The position numbers were made by a program, and so were the translations under genes. The notes below the pieces were generated by a model. That model was given only the letters and a program-made list of their open reading frames with translations. It searched no databases and was not told the DNA's origin. A DNA stretch of 64,000 nt from assembly GCF_042684505.1 (NCBI RefSeq), contig NZ_JBHULT010000010.1, positions 372,001 through 436,000 of the forward strand, in the 5' to 3' direction. Below, piece after piece: positions 37,336-46,196 of this stretch (position 1 is its first letter; each line of letters opens with the position of its first letter). This stretch comes from Salinimicrobium flavum. Its GTDB lineage: Bacteria > Bacteroidota > Bacteroidia > Flavobacteriales > Flavobacteriaceae.

Positions 37336-37881
37336 TTATCCTGTTTTATGGAAAGGGAATTGCCGGTAGAGGTCCCAGTTCTTGCCGTTGTGTTTCAGCA
37401 GAGAAAAACCTTCTGCCAGAAAAGAAGCTGAAAATTCCTTACTGCGTAGTTCAAGCCAGGCTGGTTTAAAGGTTTCAGGAAGAAGATCACGGGTAGCCAG
37501 GGTGATGTGAGGATGAAAATTTGGGTTTATTCCCTTTTCCTCCGGCGGAATATGCCGGTACAGGATCTTCAGGAACTGCTTTCTCAATTCACTCAGGGAT
37601 TCATGGTGAACCACAGGTATAAAGATCACACGGGGTGGAAAAGCACCAAATCCCGAAAGTTGTACTTTCAAAAATTCCTGATTTTGGGTAAATTCATCAA
37701 GCTCTTCAAATAGATCCTTCTCAAGGCCGCAATCCATTCTGAAGGGAGGCTGTAAAGTAATGTGGGCGGGCAATTTTAAAGCATGTTTCACCCCGTATTT
37801 TTCTTTTAGATCAAGTTTTATCTGCTGCACCCGTTCCTGCAGTTCCATATTGGGAAGAATAGCAAAAAAATAAAGGTCCAT
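37336..37881 (-). CDS. 2'-5' RNA ligase superfamily protein (2H phosphoesterase)
   Basis: A 181-residue protein with the two HxT motifs that define 2H phosphoesterases: AHITLQPPF (about residue 41) and PHITLATRD (about 125). Members cleave or join 2'-5' phosphodiester or cyclic phosphate bonds in RNA. The true substrate here is unknown. It starts 20 bp after the CDF-like gene on the same strand, so the two may be co-transcribed. Confidence 0.88.
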   Translation of the reverse strand: MDLYFFAILPNMELQERVQQIKLDLKEKYGVKHALKLPAHITLQPPFRMDCGLEKDLFEELDEFTQNQEFLKVQLSGFGAFPPRVIFIPVVHHESLSELRKQFLKILYRHIPPEEKGINPNFHPHITLATRDLLPETFKPAWLELRSKEFSASFLAEGFSLLKHNGKNWDLYRQFPFHKTG

Positions 37882-37901
37882 AAAAACACCTTTTCGTAAA
37901 T

Positions 37902-38537
37902 CTAACAGTTACAATACTTATCACTTTTCACTTTTTCAAAGCACTCCCTGCCCTCACTAAAAGCGAACCAGGCCAGGCCCAGTCCTCCCAGACTGTCAAT
38001 AAAACCTATCCCCGTCAACTCATAGATACCGCTGCTCAACAGCAGTACAACCGACATGTAGAGACAGACCATGGTACAATTGGCATCTGCTAGAATGGGA
38101 TCAGAATTCAATTGATTTCCTGCAAGCCTTTTCCCCCATACCAGGCCTCCCATTATAACAATAGATAGTAAGGAAATGACCACTCCCCAAAATGTAGTTT
38201 CAGGGGTATGCCCTGTCCAGATATTATAGAGACTGGAGCTTACCAATCCTACTACCAGGATGTAAAAAGCCGTTCCCGTGATCTTTAAAGCAGTTTTTTC
38301 AAAAGAGTCCCTTTTGCTGGCAGGATTGTTTCTTATCCTAATAATCATATGCATTATTCCAAGGCCCGAGATCACCTCAATAAAACTGTCAGCTCCAAAA
38401 CCAAAAAGCGCAAGGCTTTCATCCTCATATCCAAAATATAAAGAGACCAGGCCTTCAGCCAGATTATAAACAATGGTAAAAACAGCCAGCCAGAGTGCCA
38501 GTTTAAAATAGAAAACAGTAGATCTTGAAGTCATCAT
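37902..38537 (-). CDS. CDF-like cation transporter lacking the cytosolic domain, with a cysteine-containing metal site
   Basis: A 211-residue protein with six predicted helices that align with the membrane part of cation diffusion facilitators. The TM2 metal motif reads ADSFIE (D-x3-E, near the usual D-x3-D). The TM5 motif reads DANCTMVC, so the usual H-x3-D is C-x3-C. The C-terminus ends right after TM6 in a CNC motif, and the usual ferredoxin-like cytosolic domain is absent. Family knowledge suggests metal export driven by protons; the cysteines suggest a soft metal such as Cd, Zn or Cu. That specificity is an inference. Confidence 0.75.
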   Translation of the reverse strand: MMTSRSTVFYFKLALWLAVFTIVYNLAEGLVSLYFGYEDESLALFGFGADSFIEVISGLGIMHMIIRIRNNPASKRDSFEKTALKITGTAFYILVVGLVSSSLYNIWTGHTPETTFWGVVISLLSIVIMGGLVWGKRLAGNQLNSDPILADANCTMVCLYMSVVLLLSSGIYELTGIGFIDSLGGLGLAWFAFSEGRECFEKVKSDKYCNC

Positions 38538-38568
38538 TCTTCAAAGATACTAATCCTGCACTTCCTTT

Positions 38569-39399
38569 CTATTTTTTAAGCTGCAGGATTATTTGGGACT
38601 TTAGAGGGAAAAGCCACTGGATGGCTTCGGGGAAATGTTCACTCCAAAATTCCTCATTATGCTGTCCTCCTTCCACGATCTTTATGTGCATATTTTTCTG
38701 CGGAAGGCCTTTTTTCAGCAATAGATCCTTTATTCGTTGAAGATCGGGGACCATTTGTTCTCCCTCCTCAGTGCCTCCCAGAAAATAGAACCGTAGAGAA
38801 GGGTCAAGATCAGCCTCTTCGGTAAACCTGAAGATCTCTTCACTAAACCAGAAAGACGGCGAAAACACTCCCGCATGACCAAAGGTCTCGGGATGTTTGA
38901 CCGCAGCGTAGAATGATACGAGCCCCCCAAGCGAAGATCCCATAATACCGGTGTTCCCGGCTTCAGGCAAGGTGCGGTAGGTGCTGTCAATGTGTGGTTT
39001 CAGATTTTCCCTGATAAAATCAACATAGGCAGCTGCTTCTCCTCCTCCATGTGTTTCATGAGGAAAGGGGGTGAGTTCGGCAATGCGTTTTTCATTCCCG
39101 TGTTCTATCCCTACCACGATAATTTCCTGAGCTTCCAGAGAATCAAGCACTTCATCTACTTTCCACTCTCCCAGGAAAGAGGTTTCCGCATCAAAAAGAT
39201 TCTGGGCGTCATGCATATAAAGAACACCGTAATGTTCCTTTGAAGTTTGATAAGCTTCAGGGAGATATACCCATATCTTTTTTATGGTATCCAGTTGAGG
39301 GGCCCCGATGCTGAAGCTACTCACATTTTTCGAAGCGGTACTCTGCGGAAGTGCACTTAAAGAGATAAGGAGCAAAAGCAGGAGACATATGTATTTCAT
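38569..39399 (-). CDS. Secreted alpha/beta-hydrolase, esterase D-like
   Basis: A 276-residue protein with a signal peptide (residues 1-~20) and the putative esterase (enterochelin-esterase-like) fold. The nucleophile elbow GSSLGGLVS, the opening LDTIKKIWVYLPEAY and the His in EGGQHNEEFW are visible. It probably hydrolyses an ester in the periplasm or outside the cell. It lies 31 bp after the CDF-like gene start on the opposite side of a short gap, same strand. Substrate unknown. Confidence 0.85.
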   Translation of the reverse strand: MKYICLLLLLLISLSALPQSTASKNVSSFSIGAPQLDTIKKIWVYLPEAYQTSKEHYGVLYMHDAQNLFDAETSFLGEWKVDEVLDSLEAQEIIVVGIEHGNEKRIAELTPFPHETHGGGEAAAYVDFIRENLKPHIDSTYRTLPEAGNTGIMGSSLGGLVSFYAAVKHPETFGHAGVFSPSFWFSEEIFRFTEEADLDPSLRFYFLGGTEEGEQMVPDLQRIKDLLLKKGLPQKNMHIKIVEGGQHNEEFWSEHFPEAIQWLFPLKSQIILQLKK

Positions 39400-39408
39400 T
39401 GAAGAAGT

Positions 39409-39798
39409 TTAAAAATTCCGGAAGATCCAGAAAAGAATAATTAAAGTTAATATTAAAAAAATAGCTATCCTACCGAAGAAGAATTTCCTCCACCTCAAAA
39501 GTCTTTCCGAAGGTTGAGTAAACCTGTCAAATGTCAAACCTAGCAGGATATAAGGAATGGAAACAACCAGCAACCCGTTGTGTTGGAAGGCTGTCACCAC
39601 ATCGAAATTCAAAAGATGATGAATGGCTCGCTGGGAACCGCAGCCGGGACATTGCAATCCGGTGAGGGAATGGAAGGGACAGGCCGGGAAAAATCCGGCT
39701 ACGGCAGGATCATAAAACATGTAAAGGCCCACCAGAACAAGCCCCGATATCAAAAGACCCCACTTCCCTATTTTAGAATTGATTGAAAACAAAAGCAA
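39409..39798 (-). CDS. DUF2752 membrane protein
   Basis: A 129-residue protein with three hydrophobic segments and the DUF2752 signature CPFHSLTGLQCPGCGSQRA, which contains four cysteines near the membrane. No function is established. The first usable start is a TTG at 39798 (another at 39792), since a stop lies two codons upstream and no ATG occurs early. It overlaps the end of the preceding gene by 26 nt, an unusual but clear overlap. Confidence 0.82.
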   Translation of the reverse strand: MLLFSINSKIGKWGLLISGLVLVGLYMFYDPAVAGFFPACPFHSLTGLQCPGCGSQRAIHHLLNFDVVTAFQHNGLLVVSIPYILLGLTFDRFTQPSERLLRWRKFFFGRIAIFLILTLIILFWIFRNF

Positions 39799-40234
39799 AA
39801 GCTAAAAATATCATATAGATCACAAACCCGGCAACCGCTATCCAAAATCCTATTTGCGTCCATTTACCTGCCTCTTGAGAACTTCTTACTGCACCTTCAT
39901 AATCACCGCAACTATATCTCGATTCTACCCGGGCAGCGTTCACAATTCCAACGATCCCGAATGGTAGACAACAAAAAACCGTTACGAGGATGGATTCTAC
40001 CAACCATGATTTTGGAGGCCGTCTATCTGGATATTTGTGTTTTTCAACCGGGTCACTTTTAAAGCCTTCCTCCCTGAAACTTCCTTCCAGTTCGGGCATC
40101 TGTTCTGCAGGGATCCATCTTTCCGAAGAAACCGTGCTCACCATGGTATTCCTGCTAAGTTTCATTTCCCTGAGTTCTTCCAAAGAAAAAGGTCCGTGCT
40201 TTGCGAGACCATCGGAGTAATAATACTGTTTCAT
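39773..40234 (-). CDS. GYF-like (DUF4339) and CD225/dispanin membrane protein
   Basis: A 153-residue protein. Residues 1-~50 form a DUF4339 (GYF_2) domain (YYYSDGLAKHGPFSLEEL). Residues ~75-150 are a CD225/dispanin two-helix membrane domain with the typical VFCCLPFGIVGIVNAARVE and AGKWTQIGFW segments. DUF4339 domains are thought to bind proline-rich or peptide ligands; CD225 proteins in bacteria have no settled role. Its end overlaps the DUF2752 gene by 26 nt, and the zinc-ribbon gene is just upstream. Confidence 0.87.
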   Translation of the reverse strand: MKQYYYSDGLAKHGPFSLEELREMKLSRNTMVSTVSSERWIPAEQMPELEGSFREEGFKSDPVEKHKYPDRRPPKSWLVESILVTVFCCLPFGIVGIVNAARVESRYSCGDYEGAVRSSQEAGKWTQIGFWIAVAGFVIYMIFLAFAFVFNQF

Positions 40235-40259
40235 AAACCTCTTGGATTAATGTGACTTA

Positions 40260-40610
40260 TTATGATTTTTGGGGTTCCTCGCCGGGAGTAGTTTTCGCAG
40301 GTTCCACCAATTTGAACCTGTCAAAGCTAAAGACAAATACCGCCCAGGTCAACACCAGGAAGATGGCAAGCATCCAGGCATGTTCTATTGCCAGATAATA
40401 TCCCCTGAAATAAGAGGCCAGGTAAGGGATAAGGGCTGCAGGTGCTATTCCCACAATAGCCAGGATGATCCTTCTTTTGGCGTCAACGGTGAGCAGGGCA
40501 CCGCAGTTCTTGCAATTCCAGTTGGAAAATACATTCTGGAAAAAATGTTTTCTAAGGTGCAGACCGAAGGAATACTTATAGCCGCAATTGGGACAGGTCC
40601 TTGACTTCAT
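40260..40610 (-). CDS. Zinc-ribbon membrane protein, hypothetical
   Basis: A 116-residue protein. Two CxxC knuckles (TCPNCGYKYS and NCKNCGALL) form a zinc ribbon over residues ~5-40. Two hydrophobic helices follow (about 49-66 and 76-96). Bacteroidota genomes carry many such proteins of unknown role. It sits 25 bp before the DUF4339/CD225 gene on the same strand, so these three small membrane genes form a probable operon. Confidence 0.7.
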   Translation of the reverse strand: MKSRTCPNCGYKYSFGLHLRKHFFQNVFSNWNCKNCGALLTVDAKRRIILAIVGIAPAALIPYLASYFRGYYLAIEHAWMLAIFLVLTWAVFVFSFDRFKLVEPAKTTPGEEPQKS

Positions 40611-40642
40611 AATATCAGGTTTTAATTAATTATTAAGTGCTG

Positions 40643-42524
40643 CTACTCCAGCGTTTCATCCAGCCATTTAAAGAATTCCTTCTGCCAAACTATGGCGTTC
40701 TGTGCCGAAAGAATCCAGTGGTTCTCCATGGGAAAATACAACAATTTGCTTTTTAGACCCTTCAATTGGGCAGCCTGGAAAGCTTCTAATCCCTGGCCTA
40801 TGGGTACCCTGAAATCTTTCCCTCCCTGTACTATCATGATGGGCGTATCCCAGTTCTGCACGTAATTGATGGGGTTAAAATCTGTATAAGCTTTTGGAGT
40901 TGGTTCTTCCCAATATGGCCCGCCCAGATCCTTGTTCACGAAGAACAACTCTTCAGTGGTACCGTACATGCTGAGGGTATTGAAGATCCCGTCATGGGCA
41001 ATGAAAGATTTGAATCTGCCGTCGTGGTTTCCGGCAAGATAAAATACCGAATAACCTCCATAACTCGCCCCCACAGCTCCAATCCTGTCTGTATCCACGA
41101 ATTCTTCTTTACTCAGCTCATCTATAGCTGATAAATAATCCCTGATGTTCTGTCCACCCCAGTCGCCACTTATCTGCTCATTCCACTCTACTCCATGACC
41201 CGGCATTCCTCGCCGGTTTGGCGCCACCACGATATAGCCATTAGCCGCCATAAGCTGGAAGTTCCATCTAAAGGAATAGAACTGCGATAAAGGTGATTGC
41301 GGGCCTCCCTGTAAATAGAGAAGCGTAGGATATTTTTTGTTGGGATCAAAATCGGGAGGATAGATGACCCAGGTAAGCATCTCTTTTCCATCTGAAGTTG
41401 GGATCATCCTCTTTTCCACTTCGCTCAGCTGTATTCCGTCGTAAAATTCATCGTTCACATGGGTAAGCTGGTCCATTTTTCCATTATTCAGGTCGACGGT
41501 ATAGATCTCGGAAGCGTGGTTCATATCGGTGCGGGTCACCACCATGGTCTCCCCTGCCTGTCCAACTATTCCGGTAATATCGAATTGTCCCTCGGTGAGT
41601 TGTTTTTACTTTTCCGTTGCCGGAAGCATTGATCCCGAACAGCTGTTTGGTTCCCGCCACAGGGGCAGTGAAAAAGATCTTTTTGGCGTCATTGCTCCAC
41701 AGGAAACTACTTACCGTGCCGTCCCAGTCTTTGGTCAGGTTGATCTTCTTTCCATTCTGCAGAAGGATAATATCATTTTTGTCTGCTTCATAACCCGGTT
41801 CCTCCATTTGCAGCCAGGCGAGTACCCCGTCTTTTGAAAAAGCAGGATTGGTATCATAACCTACATTCTCCTCTGTGAGATTCCTGGTGTTGCGGGTGGT
41901 AAGGTCGTATTCATAAATATCACTATTGGTGCTCACTGCATAATCCTTTCCCTTCACCTTTTTTGAAACGTAAACCACTTTGCTACCGTCATTGTTCCAC
42001 AGGTAATCTTCAGAACCACCAAATGGCTGCAGCGGCGTGTCATGCGGTTCGCCTTCCATGATATCCCATTCTTCTCCCGAAGAAAGGTCTTTCACGAACA
42101 GGTGACTGTACTTACCGTCTTCCCATTTATCCCAGTGCCTGTAGTTGAGATCATCATAAATATATACCTCAGATTTATCCAGTTCGGGGTAATAATCTGC
42201 CCCGGTAACCGGATGCACCTGCACCTCTTTGGTAAGAAGTTTATATTTCCCCGAAGGGGATATTTTACTGTCTTTATAAATACTGTCATAGCTGCTCACC
42301 TGTAAGGCTTCGCCCCCTTTTACCGGGATTACGTAAGTTTTTGCACTGCTCTTGTTCTCCTCCATATTGTAGGAACGGCTGGTGAAGATCACATGCTGTC
42401 CGTCATTGCTAAGGCCTACCGGAGAAACCCTTTCCAGCTCCCATAATTTTTCGGGCGTCATGACCTGGGAAGTAGCTGTAAAGCAAAGCGACGAAAAGAT
42501 GAGGAATAGGTATATATTTTTCAT
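40643..42524 (-). pseudogene. S9-family prolyl oligopeptidase-like peptidase, split by a +1 frameshift
   Basis: Two overlapping frames together make one ~625-residue secreted S9 peptidase. The first frame (42524-41484) has a signal peptide and beta-propeller, then runs into unrelated residues after GNGKVK. The second frame (41545-40643, open further upstream) holds the catalytic domain with GASYGGY (nucleophile Ser), GGKDFRVP (Asp) and ENHWI (His). The frames join cleanly as GKVKQLTEGQ if one A is removed from the five-A run on the minus strand (complement of 41603-41607). Either a recent inactivating insertion or a sequencing error in a homopolymer. Apart from that base all motifs are intact. 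Confidence 0.85.
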
Positions 42525-42595
42525 AAATTCTGAAGATTGATTGTTAACGGTTATAAAGATAAGCAGGTATACTGAAAAATCGGAAATTTCACAGC

Positions 42596-43120
42596 TTATT
42601 CTTCCTCTGCACTGAACCTATACAGCAGGATCTCTTCCTCATCATGGGGAAGGGTGATCATTCTCTCGAATTTCAGTCCCAGTTTTTCCAGCAGTTTTTG
42701 AGAAGCGAAGTTTACTTTTGAAGTGATCCCCAGGATCTGTTTTATCCCGAAATCTTCAAGGGCTGCCTGCTTAAGCCTAACCGCCGATTCATACGCATAG
42801 CCCTGGCCTTCATACTGCGGAAGGAAAGCGAATCCAATATCAACCCCTTCCAAACCTTCGCGGTTGTGAAGGCCACAGGTTCCCAGCAGCACCCCGTCTT
42901 GCTTTCTGATTACCGCATAATTGCCGAAGCCGAGTTTTTTAAGCTGAGGCAACATTTTCGTGGAAATATATGAGGCGGCCTCCAGCTCTGTTCTCACCTG
43001 CCTGTCTCCTACAAATTTTCGAAATTTAGGAGTATTCAGGATCTGCAGGACAACAGAGGCATCCTTTTCCAAAACGGGGCGAAGAAAGAGTCGTTCAGTT
43101 TCGAAGGTTATGTGGTCCAT
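42596..43120 (-). CDS. GNAT acetyltransferase (RimJ/RimL type)
   Basis: A 174-residue protein of the GNAT fold. It opens TERLFLRPVLEKDA, typical of the RimJ/RimL group; the acetyl-CoA region reads LPQYEGQGYAYES, and the end has FASQKLLEKLGLKFE, also characteristic. It probably acetylates an N-terminal amine or small molecule, but the acceptor is unknown. Stands alone, 71 bp upstream of the S9 gene on the same strand. Confidence 0.88.
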   Translation of the reverse strand: MDHITFETERLFLRPVLEKDASVVLQILNTPKFRKFVGDRQVRTELEAASYISTKMLPQLKKLGFGNYAVIRKQDGVLLGTCGLHNREGLEGVDIGFAFLPQYEGQGYAYESAVRLKQAALEDFGIKQILGITSKVNFASQKLLEKLGLKFERMITLPHDEEEILLYRFSAEEE

Positions 43121-43190
43121 ATTTTTTGCTTCGCAACCTCTAAATTAGGAAATAAGAAACAATTCTTTGATCAATTTGTTTTTGGATGAA

Positions 43191-43682
43191 CTAATCATCG
43201 TCATGGTCAATTTGTTCACCATAGCCCTGTGCAGGAACATTTGAGTCGCTGATCTCTGTGTGCCTTATTTGTCCGCCAAGGTAACCGGTCCAGGCTACCA
43301 ATCCGAAACTTATTAACGCAATAAATAAGACCACTACGGCAAATGTTTTTGAAAAAGCCCACTTTTTCCAGGCAATGAAAAGTCCGGCAATAGCTAATAC
43401 ACCAAGAACAATTAAGGATATTAACGCATACAGCGCAAAATCTTCATGTTGGTCGATCATATTTTCAGCCACGCCCTGGATCCTTTCGACAGTTTCTTCA
43501 GCGGCTTCCCCGGTAAGGTATGCGACACCCGCACCTATGCCCGAAATTATGAAAATGTCATAGGCAGCTATACTTAAATGATCGCTTTTTATCCAAAGTC
43601 CATGGGCTAAAACAACCGCTCCCAAAATCGACCCAAATATGGGTAAATGGGTGATCAGCAAATGTAGATGAGTCTGGTCCAT
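43191..43682 (-). CDS. DUF2231-like membrane protein
   Basis: A 163-residue protein with four hydrophobic helices (about residues 10-28, 38-57, 85-107 and 115-137) and conserved His residues at the N-terminus (HLHLLITHLPIFG), as in DUF2231 and related predicted membrane proteins. It ends in a His/Asp-rich tail. The His-rich start may bind heme or metal, which is an inference. A TGAC-N4-GTCA palindrome is centred about 53 bp upstream of the start codon. Confidence 0.72.
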   Translation of the reverse strand: MDQTHLHLLITHLPIFGSILGAVVLAHGLWIKSDHLSIAAYDIFIISGIGAGVAYLTGEAAEETVERIQGVAENMIDQHEDFALYALISLIVLGVLAIAGLFIAWKKWAFSKTFAVVVLFIALISFGLVAWTGYLGGQIRHTEISDSNVPAQGYGEQIDHDDD

Positions 43683-43728
43683 TTTGACAGAATTTTTTTC
43701 AAGGTCTGAATTACCTTATAAAAAAGGA

Positions 43729-43742
43729 ATGACAAATGTCAT
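43729..43742. promoter_or_regulatory. Palindromic operator candidate upstream of the DUF2231 gene (ATGAC-N4-GTCAT)
   Basis: Perfect 5-bp arms with a 4-bp spacer, centred about 53 bp upstream of the start. The distance is close to that of the matching site before ftsH (about 61 bp), which suggests a common position relative to the promoter. Confidence 0.45.
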
Positions 43743-43813
43743 ACTGCGGAATGGAGTTTAAAATGAAATGAATGCAGATTTGAAAAGAATACTTTCCTGA
43801 AAGGGTACAATTA

Positions 43814-44410
43814 TTACGGTTTATCTATTTCAGGCAGCAGGTCTTCAATGGACGGTTGCCGGTTCCTTTTTGCCCTTAGAATATATCGTACCGGTTTACC
43901 TTGTATTTTAATCTTTCCTTCTGTTTGGGAGAACCCGGTCCATTCCTCCCGTTCATTTATCCTAAGGTTTTCCTTACCGTACAGGCTACTGTCCACATGG
44001 ACAATATGTTCATTAAGGTTGAGCTCCTTTCCGAAAACCCCTTTCCGGGGAAAATCTTTCAGCAAATTTTCCTTTGAATCAAAAAGGATCACTATGTAAT
44101 CTTCATTGGTTTTGATGTTAATATCAATCGTACTTTGCTCGTAATAGATATAGAATGCAAGCAGGATACCCAGGAAAAGTTCTCCGGAAACTAAGGTTTT
44201 AAATGCAATTTTCCTTACCAGGATCCTGTCCAATACATAGAGGAAAAAGATGCCCATGGTTATCCCAAATGCAAGCACCACAATAAGTCCTGCGGAAGGG
44301 GGACTGGTAACAAGGATGACCAATGACCAGATAATACTTAAGACGGCGAGCACGATCACCGGCGTCACCGGAAAAATCAGTCTTCTTAAAAATTGAGTTC
44401 TACGATTCAA
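43814..44410 (-). CDS. Hypothetical membrane protein
   Basis: A 198-residue protein with about three hydrophobic helices in the first 100 residues, then a charged, probably extracytoplasmic domain of ~100 residues containing strands such as VRYILRAKR. No family recognised. The only workable start is TTG at 44410, preceded at normal spacing by a purine-rich GGGGAAGGA ribosome-binding site. It follows the next gene by 18 bp, so the two are likely co-transcribed. Confidence 0.6.
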   Translation of the reverse strand: MNRRTQFLRRLIFPVTPVIVLAVLSIIWSLVILVTSPPSAGLIVVLAFGITMGIFFLYVLDRILVRKIAFKTLVSGELFLGILLAFYIYYEQSTIDINIKTNEDYIVILFDSKENLLKDFPRKGVFGKELNLNEHIVHVDSSLYGKENLRINEREEWTGFSQTEGKIKIQGKPVRYILRAKRNRQPSIEDLLPEIDKP

Positions 44411-44428
44411 AGGGATTAATTCCTTCCC

Positions 44429-45115
44429 CTAATTTAAGGTTTTTTCTTTCTCGCTTTTTAAATAATGATGCCATAAATAAACAACGAAGAAAATACAGAA
44501 GAGACTAAAAAACAACATCCAGGTAAGATCAGATTCAGCCACAGAATTATTTATTGCGGCTAAGATGAGAACAGCAAATCCGAAAATTCCGGCGATCAAC
44601 ATAAGAATCTTAGAAGAATATATTTTCTGGGACAATGTTTCCAGGTAAGCGGAATTTCCAATTTTTTGGAGCAGGAGCTCCTTAGGGGTGTCGGTATAAT
44701 ATTCCTCTATTCGCTCCCCTAATTTTTTAAAAAGTTCTGTCTCTAGATTCTTCATATTGAATAAGGAAGGACTGATCGCGATCTTTTCCCCCGATTCAAG
44801 GATAATGGTGAACCGGTCGGGACTTCTGAAGCCTTTTTGATATTTCCACCTTATGATATCTGAAAAATAGATTTCCCGACAATTCATTGAGCTCCAAAAG
44901 GGTTTTTTTAACCATTGTAGGGAAAGGTAATCCCGGGTAATTTCTATTCTTATTTTTCCGCGAAACATGATATAGAGAGGAACCGGAATGACTAGAAGAA
45001 AGACGGGATAAATAGTGAGGTCGAACAGGACATGAAAACCTAATAGAAAAGCGAATATCCCGCTATAGCTTAACACCAGCTTTTTGATCTCAATGGTTCG
45101 AAATTCTGTTTTCAT
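44429..45115 (-). CDS. Hypothetical membrane protein with a PH-like central domain
   Basis: A 228-residue protein with two helices near the N-terminus (about 15-50), a soluble middle region with alternating strands (IRIEITRDYLSLQW, FTIILESGEKIAI) that looks like a bacterial PH-type fold, and two C-terminal helices. ATG 45115 is preferred to an upstream TTG. No function is known. Probably operonic with the gene at 43814-44410. The PH-like reading is tentative. Confidence 0.6.
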   Translation of the reverse strand: MKTEFRTIEIKKLVLSYSGIFAFLLGFHVLFDLTIYPVFLLVIPVPLYIMFRGKIRIEITRDYLSLQWLKKPFWSSMNCREIYFSDIIRWKYQKGFRSPDRFTIILESGEKIAISPSLFNMKNLETELFKKLGERIEEYYTDTPKELLLQKIGNSAYLETLSQKIYSSKILMLIAGIFGFAVLILAAINNSVAESDLTWMLFFSLFCIFFVVYLWHHYLKSEKEKTLN

Positions 45116-45210
45116 TGGCAACAACCTTCCTATAGTATTGTGGGAATAGGTAGCTGCAAAATTAGAAATCGGTTTTAAACGAAAATTAGTTTTGTAGAAA
45201 ACTCTTCAAA

Positions 45211-45687
45211 TCATTTCATCCTCTCTATAAATGCATTCCATTTTTCCTGATCTCCGTTTATGGTATAGGTTTCAGATCTTTTAAAAAGAATGGAGATCCC
45301 TCCAATAACAGTTCCCGCAGCCCCTCCTAAAAGAGCTCCTGCCGCTGCTCCCTCCCCTGCTGTGAATCCTAAAAAATCATCCGGATCTGCAGAAGCAGCT
45401 CCTATCACTGCCATGGTTGAAGCACCGACTGCTGCCCCCACCAAAAGGTTGTTTCCTGCTGATCGTTTGGTCTTTATTGAGCCTATTCTCCTAACCGGAA
45501 TTTCTATAGGTCCTCTTTTTCTTTTTAACTGAAGGAAAGTTTCTGAGACCAAATATATTTTTCCCTTAGCAATTTTTTTACCGCTTTGATCATATACCCG
45601 CACAAAGGCATCAGAGGTCTCAGCACTAGTTTGAGCATAAACATTCATGCCCAGGATCAAGATGATCGCGAAAATTAAATTTTTCAT
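45211..45687 (-). CDS. Secreted or membrane hypothetical protein with glycine-zipper segment
   Basis: A 158-residue protein with a signal peptide (residues 1-~19), a beta-rich domain of ~60 residues (GKIYLVSETFLQLKRK), and a Gly/Ala-rich stretch (about 80-130: AGALLGGAAGTVIGG) resembling a glycine zipper that can span or insert into membrane. No named family. A hairpin lies in its leader at 45721-45748. The protein may relate to the lipoprotein at 51330-51737, which has a similar late Gly/Ala-rich segment, but this is weak. Confidence 0.6.
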   Translation of the reverse strand: MKNLIFAIILILGMNVYAQTSAETSDAFVRVYDQSGKKIAKGKIYLVSETFLQLKRKRGPIEIPVRRIGSIKTKRSAGNNLLVGAAVGASTMAVIGAASADPDDFLGFTAGEGAAAGALLGGAAGTVIGGISILFKRSETYTINGDQEKWNAFIERMK

Positions 45688-45720
45688 GAGGTTTGATTTT
45701 AGTTGATAGCTAATTCAATT

Positions 45721-45748
45721 CAAGCCAAACCAGGTAGGATTTGGCTTG
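45721..45748 (-). promoter_or_regulatory. Leader hairpin upstream of the 45211-45687 gene
   Basis: A 9-bp-arm inverted repeat (45721-45729 and 45740-45748) about 35 nt upstream of the start codon of the leftward gene. It has no T tract on either side, so it is more likely an operator or RNA leader hairpin than a terminator. Confidence 0.3.
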
Positions 45749-46136
45749 ATGCCTGTGGGAGATTGTGAGAAATCCTGGAAGCGGACCTCATTAGTCATTA
45801 ACTCTAATATACGAAATTATGGGCTTGCGAATTCTGAAACAAGTAAACTCCCATTTGCTATTGAGTGAAGGCTTTTTTCGCTATAAGTTCAAGGGTTTTC
45901 CAGTCTCACGTAATAATATCCTTTCCGTAAAATTCCCCAAGGACTTCCATCACCCTTGTAGTCTTTGCTGCGGAAAGGTCCAGAAAACTGATTATTATTT
46001 TATCTTATTTTTCTATGATCCTGAAGGAGTTGTGGGAACTTTTCCATGGTAACCGTACCTCAGGCTCAGTTTCTTTTCCCAAAAATGTGACATAATCATC
46101 TAACAGATTAGAATATTGAAGTCACAAAAGAACTTC

Positions 46137-46196
46137 AATCGACTGCTGCTCCTGCCCTCTCCCTAAAAACCTTTCAGCAATGAACGGTTGATAAAC
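46137..46196. repeat. Left copy of a 60-bp direct repeat flanking an AT-rich island
   Basis: Matches 49846-49905 at 58 of 60 bases. Weaker similarity continues for about 60 bp further (shared AATGCCT and CTTTAAAAC). The right copy is the natural upstream region of the M19 dipeptidase, so the left copy looks like a duplicated target or leftover of it. Confidence 0.85.

Noticed and set aside
45819..46052. A 77-codon open frame on the plus strand in a long intergenic gap.
   Set aside because: No signal peptide, domain or ribosome-binding site was recognised, and the region is in the repeat/leader area; treated as chance, although a small protein cannot be excluded.
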